NCBI GenBank assembly: GCA_002344345.1
Contig: DDTL01000015.1
Location: 1 to 23,890, forward strand
Reading direction: 5' to 3'
Source of the DNA: Saprospiraceae bacterium UBA2365
GTDB lineage: Bacteria > Bacteroidota > Bacteroidia > Chitinophagales > Saprospiraceae
DNA: 23,890 bases
Shown: positions 17,601 through 23,890 of the stretch, one piece after another
Numbering within the stretch: position 1 is the first letter of the stretch
Layout of the letters: the number at the start of each line of letters is the position of its first letter
Translations under genes and position numbers: made by a program
The notes under the pieces: generated by a model
Seen by the model: only the letters and a program-made list of their open reading frames with translations
Told to the model about the DNA's origin: nothing
Database searches by the model: none

Positions 17601-19178
17601 GAAAAGACCACCAGCATTTGCAGCATAATCTGTTCCTGTACAGATTACAATACCTGTTGAGTAGCAATTGCTTACCTGACCGGAACCTGAACAATACCCT
17701 ATCATGCTTCCAACCTGACCATTGCCTGTAATGTGTACATTGATCAAACCCAGGTCTTTAAAGTCTCCCTGAGGACTATACGTATTTCCAAAAAGACCAA
17801 TATGGTCAGTCTGGGGACGATCAATAAACAAATTGCGGATGATATGATTTTGTCCGTGATATAGTCCGGTAAAATTAATAACATCATTTCCTATCGGAGT
17901 CCACCCCTGGTTGCCATCCCAACCCGGAGTTGTCCAGGTTACAATATCTTGCGTTTGGGTGTATAAATTTGTCCATCTTGAATCTGCAGTCGGTGCAATG
18001 GACATAGCTTCTGCAATCCATACCAGGTTCATCAGGCTCGAAATCTGGTTGCCTGAAGGAGCAACGGAATAGGCTCCTGTCCATTGCAGGACAGGATATC
18101 CTGCAAAACAAATTATTGAAGACATTACCCAGTTATTATTTCCTGCGGCAAAATTCCAACCACTAAAAGTTCCGGAGGATTTCATCTGGCTTGTTGATTT
18201 TGCTGTGGCTCCGATGCCCGTTGTCTGACCACTTGTGTTCTGATCAAAAAAGTTTGCAGTATTGGTTCCACCTTCATTATTCCCGATAAATCCTTTATCA
18301 GTGCCAAAATTCACTGACCCTGTTGAATAACAATTCATTATCGTTCCCTGGTTATTATCACCGCAAAAACCTCCGAATGCTATATTTGTTCCGGAATATC
18401 TGTTAATATTCCCCAAACTGAAACAATCGGATATTGTATTATTAATATTATATCCTGCAAAGCCACCGACATTATTGCCACTTGCGTCCACATCACCCGT
18501 TGAAAAACTATATTTGATTGTGCCAGATCGGCTGTATCCGACCAATCCACCTACATACCAATTGCCTGTAATGTCTGCCAATGAAAAACAATTGCTGATC
18601 GTACCATCATCATTGTATCCGGCCAAACCTCCGATATATCCTGGTCCGCTGGCATTTCCCGCGGAAAAACAATTCAATACCGTTGCGTTCTGGACGTATC
18701 CTGCAAGCATGCCGATATACCAGTTGCCGGTCACATCTGCATCAGTTATTCCCAGATTTCTCACGTTTTCTCCATTTCCGAGAATATACCCAAACAAACC
18801 AACATAATTGGTTGAACTCCGGTTGATGTAGAGATAAGATATGGTGTGCAGTTGTCCATCATAAAAGCCGGAAAACATGGTCGTATTGTTTCCTATTGGA
18901 AGGAAACCTTCAGAAGGTCCGGCTGAACCATTGTTGTCCCAATCCTGCTCTGAAGGATCAATGTTAAAAAAAATGTCCTCTGTCTGAATAAAATACCTGG
19001 TCCAATCGTCCGAAGTCAGCGAAAGTTCAATCAAATCGTTGGCTGTTGCAATTTTATAAGGATTGGATGATGAACCCGTACCGCCAGAGTACACTCCGGC
19101 TGTTGATTGAATGCTCCAGATCATGATTATTATCACCAAAGTGATCAAGCTTGTTTTTTTCTGTTTTGACAATTTCAT
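14601..19178 (-). CDS. Giant secreted GLUG / FN3-like / double LamG surface protein
   Basis: The 1525-aa product has an N-terminal signal peptide (hydrophobic 10-27). Two blocks of GLUG repeats follow (about 100-340 and 425-770), with units such as VGGLVGYSRSGTI and NNCYATGNV. A fibronectin-III-like module (about 775-870, TGLTPNTEYFVRAYATNEQG) and a first LamG domain (about 875-1090) come next. Then there is a beta domain of unknown type (about 1091-1230), a second LamG (about 1236-1450) and the conserved tail to 1525. It is probably a surface adhesin or carbohydrate-binding protein. There is no visible lipobox or T9SS sorting domain. The ATG at 19178 is preceded by GAGGAATT, an unusually clear ribosome-binding site for this genome. 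It follows the acylphosphatase-like gene by 27 bp, so co-transcription is likely. Confidence 0.85.
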   Translation of the reverse strand: MKLSKQKKTSLITLVIIIMIWSIQSTAGVYSGGTGSSSNPYKIATANDLIELSLTSDDWTRYFIQTEDIFFNIDPSEQDWDNNGSAGPSEGFLPIGNNTTMFSGFYDGQLHTISYLYINRSSTNYVGLFGYILGNGENVRNLGITDADVTGNWYIGMLAGYVQNATVLNCFSAGNASGPGYIGGLAGYNDDGTISNCFSLADITGNWYVGGLVGYSRSGTIKYSFSTGDVDASGNNVGGFAGYNINNTISDCFSLGNINRYSGTNIAFGGFCGDNNQGTIMNCYSTGSVNFGTDKGFIGNNEGGTNTANFFDQNTSGQTTGIGATAKSTSQMKSSGTFSGWNFAAGNNNWVMSSIICFAGYPVLQWTGAYSVAPSGNQISSLMNLVWIAEAMSIAPTADSRWTNLYTQTQDIVTWTTPGWDGNQGWTPIGNDVINFTGLYHGQNHIIRNLFIDRPQTDHIGLFGNTYSPQGDFKDLGLINVHITGNGQVGSMIGYCSGSGQVSNCYSTGIVICTGTDYAANAGGLFGIKSSGSIANCHSDAKISCNEGIAGGIVGKLDNATASNCFATGMVGAELCGGLIGRLASGDSNINNCYATGNVYGVGYGMAGGLLGMNSGNSINNSYATGDVIGGTYVGGLVGSQEGSLVNNCYATGNITGTDYVGGLIGANWVMVANSYSTGTVTASGSFKGGLAGYNDTENYSEINNCFWDMESSGISTSNGGTGKATSEMKTISTFTDGDWDFVGETANGENDYWNMLSYVNDGYPYLNWQIYLPIVTTEAVSSVTTGAATGHGNIENLGVPVLTQHGVCWNTSGSPVISDSRTEEGTVSGNGGFSCEITGLTPNTEYFVRAYATNEQGTSYGNEVTFQTNPVAQDNYCLNFNEENDYVSGSGFNTTITAITVETWVNINSLPENAISRFITIDPEVAVLRYDGSQFGGPAQLHFYIKKANGSLVGVRVNNVLTTGEWLHIAGTCDGNQMKLYLNGELISSATPESSLFAPNGTFGFSSASENLDGKLDEIRVWNIVRTQQQIRECMHLTLSGIENGLINYWQFNEGSGTTASDNAGGCTGFLNNMTQGTWVYSTIPAGIGVSYSATEKYGNVEFSGTGAAAEYDTHNAATVTVSKLHLAPNRNPDNTESFNNQYWIIDRFGNGSFDAELTLSISEGFSINDENNPRRIRLYRRNSNSDGGWSFVTRANSVSKAEGHASFLNISNTGQFMLTRSEAADEVFVEDIAGNSLEINGINEYIDVGNDVSFDLGNVMTIEAWLKPQEQAGRQGIFSSRYANSSGSFQLEIGTGSGGTKRIVVSGVNTWVAQTGDNVYNIDNWTHIAYVRAGIGSGTHKIYVNGVLQTLISDNPYDFVDNTAHKVLGSGTSGAQFYKGMADEIRIWNIARSEEQIRNDMYRTLTGYETGLVSYYQFNEGSGTTTYDNVSLNNGMMVQMSGDEFRDSTAPIPFISVANGNWLNESNWQSGQGFPVHPWSRVKIDSDITLDLSKEVIQMTVNEGKNLIINPGIDLIISGEPEN

Positions 19179-19205
19179 AATTCCTCAGTTATTTTATTCA
19201 ATTAC

Positions 19206-19517
19206 TTAGTTTATTGCACCATGCTGATCACCTTCCCCGCTATCATCTGCAACATCAAAGCCGGAAAACTCCTGATGATCTGCAGTTTCAGAAATTTCCA
19301 TTTGCAGTATTCTGAAAAAAGGATTGGTAATATTGCAGAATTCCAGGAACGTTTTGAGTGTTTCAGGTTTGCAAGAAATGATTACACGGACAGATGCATC
19401 TTTTTGATAATAAACCCTGCCTGTTGTTATACCGCACATCTCTGATCTGGCTTTCAGATAGTATCTGAAACCTGTTTTATAAACATCCCCGGTGATATGA
19501 ATATCATAGCATGGCAT
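19206..19517 (-). CDS. Acylphosphatase-like protein, probably inactive
   Basis: The 103-aa product follows the acylphosphatase fold: an opening strand IHITGDVYKTGFRYYLK, then GITTGRVYYQKD, a helix (ETLKTFLEFC) and a closing strand (ILQMEISET). In active acylphosphatases the FR motif supplies the catalytic Arg (here R18), and GWVRN supplies a catalytic Asn. Here that position is Tyr (GRVYY, about residue 37). The canonical VQG loop is also changed, so activity is doubtful. A ligand-binding or regulatory role is possible. It lies between the AraC-type regulator and the giant GLUG gene. A TACTTTTG box (19522-19529) sits just before the ATG. Confidence 0.75.
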   Translation of the reverse strand: MPCYDIHITGDVYKTGFRYYLKARSEMCGITTGRVYYQKDASVRVIISCKPETLKTFLEFCNITNPFFRILQMEISETADHQEFSGFDVADDSGEGDQHGAIN

Positions 19518-19521
19518 GGCA

Positions 19522-19529
19522 CAAAAGTA
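19522..19529 (-). promoter_or_regulatory. Candidate promoter -7 box for acylphosphatase-like and giant surface genes
   Basis: TACTTTTG (minus strand) matches TAnnTTTG exactly and ends 5 bases before the ATG at 19517. If used, the transcript would start almost at the start codon, that is, be nearly leaderless. No clear -33 box is visible at the usual distance. Confidence 0.35.
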
Positions 19530-19737
19530 ACTGGCTGGCTGTTATGCCGGAATGCTTATGCGTACATTGAATTGTCTGTGGATAAATTACTTGAAAAACC
19601 TGTGGAAACTCAATATATTTACCATGAGTGATAAAATCCAAAAAGGTCTGAGCATGAATTACTTATCAGGAATATTTACAGTTGGATCTCCCGGTTCCAT
19701 AATGTTTCAAAACCACAAGTCATGCAGCATGTCATTC

Positions 19738-21456
19738 TTAAACCGGATTTGTCTGAATATCCAGATTTTTAGCCTGCTCCCTGAACTGCATAGGAGTCAT
19801 ACCAATAGATTTTTTAAACCTTTTATAAAAATTTGAATTGGATTTGAATCCGGCCATTTCCCCGATACCTTCCACTGAAATATGATTCAATTGCGTGTTA
19901 TTCAGGAACTCAACGGCTGTCCTGATGCGATACTCGAACAACAAATCGTAAAAACCCATCTGGTAATGATCATTAATCAGTTTGGAAAGATAAGTCCGGT
20001 TGGTATTCAGTTTTTTACAAAATATTTCCAGACTGACATCACTCCACAAATAAGGTTTCTCTTCAATCATAAATTTCTTTAAATTCATTGCCAGAACATC
20101 CGGTTGATTATCTCCATTGGATTTAATGCCTGATCCTGTCAGCTTACTGAAATAGTGTTCAGCCTGTTTTTCCAGCTTCAGAGCCTTCAGATTCTGCTCT
20201 GCCAGTTTTTTATAGGTTCTGTTTTTGAATCGGTACAGAAAGATCAGGGTCATCAATAATCCTGTCGTGATCAGGAAAATAACAAATAGAAAATTCAACT
20301 GTAACCAGTATGTTCTACTCTTTTGTGCTTCTTCCTTGATTTTTGCTTCTTTTTCCTTCAGATCATATTGTGCAGACATCTGATTGATTTGCAACTCGAT
20401 GCGGTCATTGTAAAACTGGATCATCAGATCATAGGCCACCATAAGATATTCAAAGGCTGCATCAGGATCACCCAAATGATAACTTACGTTAGCCAGATGG
20501 TAGTAAGCATACCTGAACAAATTGCGGTTTTCTTCAACATTTCCAATATCCAGGGCTTTTAGCAGGATGTTTCTGGACTCAGGATATTTTCCCATTTTAC
20601 CATAAATATAGGACAAGTTGAGGTAAGCGTTGATCGTATTCGGAATTTTATGTAGCTTTTGGAAGATCCGGGCAGCATCGAAGATCAGTACCAATGCCGA
20701 ATCATACATATTATGGTTAAAATAATTATAACCGAGCTCATTTTCAGACAATGCAAGGTATAGCGCGAGATCATTTTTTTCCGAAATCTGAATACAACGT
20801 CTTGAATATTTCCTGATTGAATCCGTTTTATTACCTTCAAAAGGTTCTTTTTCACTCTGAAGAGCCGCCATTCTGTTATAGGCAAATGCTTTGTTTCGAA
20901 CACTTATCCCGCTATTCCCAAGGACTTTATAGAGCATGGAAATTCCTTTTTCATACTCACGCTTTTGCCTGTAGGCATCTGCCAGGTAAATGGCAGCATA
21001 AACAGATGAATCACTTCCTTCATTTACCTGACTCATAAACTTAAGAATCAGAGGGATCGCTTCATCAGGCCTTGACTGGCTTATCAGCTCTTCTACTGAA
21101 CCCATAATGTTCCCGTTTTCGACACCGGCATCTAAATCCATTTGTTGGATTGAACCCAGAATTCCGTTTATCTCATTCAAAACATTCACTTTGGAACGGA
21201 TACGATCCAGTTTAGCCTGCTGTTTTTGGGTCAATCCTGCACTCTTTTTCATTTTTGAGACCAAAAGATTTAAAGAATCAAGACTCTCACCCAATAATTT
21301 CCCGGCAAATTCATATTGCCTGTTAAAATCCGTAGATTTTGATGCCTGCCCTGTTGCCCTGACATTGATCAAAACAAGGAAAATCAGACAAACAGCAAAT
21401 TTATACTTCATGCTCATTACCAAAGATTTCAATTTATTCACAAACTCCGCTGCCAT
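19738..21456 (-). CDS. TPR-membrane-AraC transcriptional regulator
   Basis: The 572-aa product combines four parts in order. A signal-like N-terminus (about 16-36) comes first. A periplasmic TPR-like region follows (about 120-345, with repeats such as YLADAYRQKREYEKG and LSYIYGKMGKYPE). One transmembrane helix (about 387-409) and a coiled linker come next. The last part is a C-terminal AraC helix-turn-helix pair (about 472-562: LNTNRTYLSKLI and GIGEMAGFKSNSNFYKRF). This one-protein signal-transduction layout is common in Bacteroidota: the periplasmic part senses a cue and the cytosolic AraC domain binds DNA. The ATG at 21456 is annotated, but the ATG at 21411 starts exactly at the signal segment (MKYKFAVCLIF) and is a strong alternative. 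It is upstream of, and on the same strand as, the surface-protein genes, so it may control them. Confidence 0.87.
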   Translation of the reverse strand: MAAEFVNKLKSLVMSMKYKFAVCLIFLVLINVRATGQASKSTDFNRQYEFAGKLLGESLDSLNLLVSKMKKSAGLTQKQQAKLDRIRSKVNVLNEINGILGSIQQMDLDAGVENGNIMGSVEELISQSRPDEAIPLILKFMSQVNEGSDSSVYAAIYLADAYRQKREYEKGISMLYKVLGNSGISVRNKAFAYNRMAALQSEKEPFEGNKTDSIRKYSRRCIQISEKNDLALYLALSENELGYNYFNHNMYDSALVLIFDAARIFQKLHKIPNTINAYLNLSYIYGKMGKYPESRNILLKALDIGNVEENRNLFRYAYYHLANVSYHLGDPDAAFEYLMVAYDLMIQFYNDRIELQINQMSAQYDLKEKEAKIKEEAQKSRTYWLQLNFLFVIFLITTGLLMTLIFLYRFKNRTYKKLAEQNLKALKLEKQAEHYFSKLTGSGIKSNGDNQPDVLAMNLKKFMIEEKPYLWSDVSLEIFCKKLNTNRTYLSKLINDHYQMGFYDLLFEYRIRTAVEFLNNTQLNHISVEGIGEMAGFKSNSNFYKRFKKSIGMTPMQFREQAKNLDIQTNPV

Positions 21457-21875
21457 GGTAAAATGCTCTCTCTTTTATTTGAATTTCATAACTGGTGTTA
21501 AATCTGTGACTGATCCGATAAATCCCGGACAGGAACGATGATTAGGCAAAGGATCTTTCTCCCCCGGAACTATTCCTTTGCCTGACAGGAATCTATATTT
21601 GATCCGGATTGTTTTTCCGAAAAGCTACTGCTGTTTTGATGATTTTATGTAATGACTGTATTTTGTTGTTCTGACTGTATCAATTCAAAGTTTATTTCAG
21701 ATCAGATTTTTCTTTTTTTGGGGTTAATATTAAGTGATGAAACGTTGCACATTTGCGATAAAAAACTCAGTAGTACCGGGAAAAAATCAGCTACATCTTT
21801 TTACTGAAGTTATCTGGCAAATTTAAGGAATTATTGTCGTTTCCAAAATACTGGTTTACTTTTACTTTAAACTGT

Positions 21876-21914
21876 CTGAATCAGGATTTGCAGGATTTGT
21901 GGATTTTCAGGATG
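21876..21914 (+). repeat. 39-bp dispersed repeat, copy 4
   Basis: It has the same start (CTGAATCAGGATTTGCAGGA) and the same end (GGATTTTCAGGATG) as copy 3, from which it differs by one base, over 7 kb away. The orientation is the same as in the other copies. Confidence 0.8.
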
Positions 21915-22132
21915 ATCCAGTATCGTCCGAAGTCTGTCTATTTCATTTGTTGGTAAGGGTTGGCGGTATACTTGTTTAGTTCATCTTATATCAACGATAG
22001 GTTCAGCAGCCAAACTTATTTCCTGTTCTTATAGTTTTACCGTTTTATCTTCTCCCTAAACCTTTGCAATCCTGTCCTTTATTTTTTGCTCGGGATTTAT
22101 TTATTAAACCAGGTCATATCTCTCATTTGAAA

Positions 22133-22443
22133 TGGTTCATTTTGCTCCGGAATCAGTGGTACAATTTGGCCGGTATATTCAATAAAGTTTGTCCAATTTT
22201 CTCTTTCGTGTATGTACATAATTACCACCGCAAAATATGCGGCACAAATACAAATTTTTCACAGCAAAACAATCCTTTGCATCTAAAATCTTTATTTGTT
22301 GTCTATTGACTAAGAATTGACCCCCTGGTTGACGGAATAAGTGGTTCAAATTGCTCCGGAATATTCATTGGATAATACTGAGTTTCTCCATCTTCGTGAA
22401 TTTACTCGTGCCTTTTTCTGTCTTTTTCATATACATAATTACA
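22133..22443. mobile_element. IS21-like terminal-repeat remnants
   Basis: Short tandem units of the form TGGTTCAnnTTGCTCCGGAA occur at 22133-22156 and 22342-22367. A variant, TGGTACAATTTGGCCGGTA, lies at 22157, and CTGGTTGACGGAATAAG lies at 22325. Both blocks are followed by an ATTCA stretch and, some 40-70 bases on, by a shared ACATAATTAC. Multiple 20-25-bp repeats with CCGGAA cores are typical of IS21-family ends. No istA/istB gene is present, so these are at most remnants, and the family name is from memory. Confidence 0.4.
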
Positions 22444-22459
22444 AAAATTTTTTTGTAAT
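22438..22459. other. AT-rich hairpin
   Basis: The 9-base arms ATTACAAAA and TTTTGTAAT pair perfectly around a 4-base loop. It lies at the junction between the IS-like block and the methyltransferase remnant. It could be a weak bidirectional terminator or part of an element end. Confidence 0.35.
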
Positions 22460-22501
22460 CATGTCCGAATATTTAGGGGTTCGGAACACTAATTTGAACA
22501 A

Positions 22502-22863
22502 AGCCACGTACTCTTGTCAGTTGTTTTTTGTGACACGCTTGGTATCACAAGCCTCATTCATTTGTTTCAAAATACTTAGAGGTGTGAAAACCTCTGCCTT
22601 ATCACGGGTTCTGTAGAGTTGCTCTGTTTTACTTTTTAATGCCCTTGGTTGTATTAAACTAACTAAAGCTCCTGTTATTAGATCAGTGGTAATATGTTCG
22701 GTCGGAGCAAACAATTGCCCATTAGAATCATACGAATCGGTTGCCCACAAAATATTTTTACCAGTGGTTTTATCTTGCAATAGAATATTCAGCAAATCAT
22801 CTTTTTCAATAGATAATCTTCACGGATGTCTATGTTTACTGTATGTTTTTCTTGATCCGGCAT
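22502..22863 (-). pseudogene. Truncated, frameshifted N-terminus of a DNA methyltransferase-like restriction-modification gene
   Basis: Reading from ATG 22863 gives MPDQEKHTVNIDIREDY, then the frame breaks near 22808-22815. Adding one base restores a continuous protein that runs on through IEKDDLLNILLQDKTTGKN, ILWATDSYD and YRTRDKAEVFTPLS. The motif KAEVFTP and its context resemble the start of Eco57I-type or other restriction-modification methyltransferases. The frame then meets TGA at 22517-22519, where such proteins often have Trp (NN-W-QEYV), and similarity stops a few codons later at about 22502. Most of the protein, including the methylase core, is missing. It lies 65 bp downstream of the dinD remnant on the same strand. 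Family assignment is from motif memory. Confidence 0.65.
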
Positions 22864-22928
22864 GTATTCTATTTACCCTATGGGTTTTATTTCACTTATT
22901 ATAAAAGCAATTTTTATTTACTCTTTTT

Positions 22929-23741
22929 CTATTTAGGTTTCAAAAAATTTTCTCCGGTAACTACATTTTTTCCAGTTTTAGATTCTAATTCTTTTCGGGC
23001 ATTTTTGGCAATGGCACCTCCTTTTTTGCTGGCTTTGGCGTTTTGGGCTACGCCTTTCGCTTGTTAAACCTCTGCAATTTGACGGGTAGAAAGCTCGGCA
23101 AGTGCCGTAAAAAGGAGTTCTGCCTCACTCATGTGATCTCTTAAATTTTGTGATTTTAAACCCTTAATTTCTTTGTGCTTTTTTACAGAAATACCAGTCC
23201 ATTCCTGATGAATAATATTGGTCAAAAAAGCAAATTCATCTTGTTTGGTAACGCCACTTCCTTTCCAATAATCGGTGAGTTTGTTTCGGGTTTCTTGCCC
23301 GGTCATGCGTTGCTGAATCCATTTTTCGGAGCGACCCATTTTTTGCCAATTTTCTCTGGCTCTGTCCATGCTTAAGCTTGGGTCTTGAATTTCTTGTAAG
23401 CGTTCGTATCCTACTTTGGCCAACCATTGTTTAAAAGGTTCGGCTTTGGGAGAAGGAATGGATTGTATAAGTCGGAAAATTTGTTCTACATCTCCTACAT
23501 CAGTTTTATAATATTTTCCATCCTCTGATTCTAATTTCAGTTGGTTACAATTTGTAACCGACTCATTTCCCTCTTTTTTAAGTCTGCTTTTCAGTACTTT
23601 CCAATAGTTTCTTGCTCGTTCCACAGTAGGTTAATCTGTAAGAATACCCACAATATCTACAATACTGAAATACCAAATTTCCTTTTCAGCATTATATTGG
23701 CTACGAACTTTTTTGTTTTCAAATAATTTTATGTTGCTCAT
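22929..23741 (-). pseudogene. dinD: dinD-like gene broken by two in-frame TAA codons
   Basis: From ATG 23741 one frame runs for 271 codons to TAG at 22929-22931, interrupted only by TAA at codon 37 (23631-23633) and codon 226 (23064-23066). The pieces read as DNA-damage-inducible protein D. The N-terminal Bro-N-like part holds IWYFSIVDIVGILTD, and the centre holds IQSIPSPKAEPFKQWLAKVG and LKSQNLRDHMSEAELLF. The C-terminal tail is KKGGAIAKNARKELESKTGK then VVTGENFLKPK. The first TAA stands where relatives often have Gln (LTxQPT), so it is one C-to-T change from CAA. DinD relatives often lie beside or inside restriction-modification operons, as here. No other lesion was seen, so the decay is recent or the stops are sequence errors. 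Confidence 0.85.
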
Positions 23742-23890
23742 TATTTATTTTTTTGCCTTGTTTTTTTTTACTCCATTGATTAATTTTGTTTTCTATAAAG
23801 GCAATTTCTTCTTCACTCAAACCATATTTTTATATAACGGTCGCGCATAGCCTCCGACCGCAGCGATAGCAAGGATGTAGTGCTATGCGA
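23719..23890 (-). pseudogene. 3' end of an unidentified gene upstream of dinD, probably frameshifted
   Basis: A frame ending in TGA at 23719-23721, overlapping the dinD start, encodes YGLSEEEIAFIENKINQWSK and a Lys-rich end. This resembles the last residues of restriction-modification methylases. Upstream in the same frame is a TAA at 23830-23832. The neighbouring frame reads EAMRDRYIK directly before it, so a slip in the A-run at about 23827-23831 would join the two. The window ends within the gene, so the identity is uncertain. Confidence 0.4.
23844..23889. repeat. Inverted repeat at the window edge
   Basis: CGCATAGC (23844-23851) is matched by GCTATGCG (23882-23889) around a 30-base GC-richer loop. 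The composition differs from the AT-rich surroundings, and the sequence runs to the end of the window. It may be a palindromic repeat element inserted in or next to the partial gene. Confidence 0.5.

Larger units (their letters stand above)
21457..22500. other. Gene-free region with repeats and insertion-sequence remnants
   Basis: About one kilobase upstream of the AraC-type gene has no credible coding frame. It holds copy 4 of the 39-bp repeat (21876-21914), two IS21-like terminal-repeat blocks (22133-22443) and a hairpin ATTACAAAA/TTTTGTAAT (22438-22459). The promoter of the AraC-type gene should lie close to 21457-21700, but I could not name a clear box. Confidence 0.55.

Noticed and set aside
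22064..22616. Plus-strand open frames of 81 and 91 aa near the IS-like repeats
   Set aside because: They cover terminal repeats and the antisense of the methyltransferase remnant, with no recognisable motif.
22502..23741. Recoding of TAA as Gln and TGA as Trp in the island genes
   Set aside because: All intact genes in the window use TAA, TGA or TAG as normal stops, and the same island has a frameshift and a truncation. Ordinary decay explains it better.

Overview
The window looks like chromosomal DNA of a Bacteroidota bacterium. The reasons are AT-rich intergenic DNA, few Shine-Dalgarno sequences, several small lipoproteins, an ECF sigma factor paired with a beta-barrel protein, very large GLUG/LamG surface proteins, a TPR-membrane-AraC regulator, and -7 boxes of the TAnnTTTG type in front of several genes. 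Nothing in the sequence fixes the species. No tRNA, rRNA or CRISPR array was seen.

Layout. (1) 301-2775, minus: ftsK DNA translocase, with an intrinsic terminator at 246-275. (2) 2995-7697, minus: a run of envelope genes. In transcription order these are a META-like lipoprotein, a Cys-rich lipoprotein, a von Willebrand A (VWA) lipoprotein, another lipoprotein, an ECF sigma factor, and a protein with one membrane segment followed by a beta-barrel-like domain. The last two overlap by 4 bp (ATGA), so the final gene is the likely partner or regulator of the sigma factor. A perfect -7 box (5466-5473) could start the lipoprotein-sigma-barrel part separately. (3) 7870-8718, minus: ftsX. (4) 8719-9493: non-coding, holding a 215-bp MITE-like element with nested inverted repeats; a lone copy of its left end lies at 7234-7276. 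(5) 9494-10165, plus: a DUF4332 helix-hairpin-helix protein. (6) 10281-21456, minus: an AraC-type membrane regulator, a divergent acylphosphatase-like protein, and two giant secreted proteins. The giants share a gap-free 290-residue C-terminus (about 66% identical by hand count) that has no recognisable T9SS sorting domain. (7) 21457-22500: gene-free, with a 39-bp dispersed repeat and IS21-like terminal repeats. (8) 22502-23890, minus: a decayed island, comprising the tail of an unidentified gene, a dinD pseudogene with two in-frame TAA codons, and the truncated, frameshifted start of a DNA methyltransferase-like gene.

How the parts fit. Cell-division genes (ftsK, ftsX) flank an envelope-sensing gene run. 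The second half is a surface-protein locus with a plausible local regulator. A 39-bp repeat occurs four times (about 10.2, 14.4, 14.5 and 21.9 kb), always between genes around the surface-protein locus. The right end is degraded accessory DNA next to insertion-sequence remnants.
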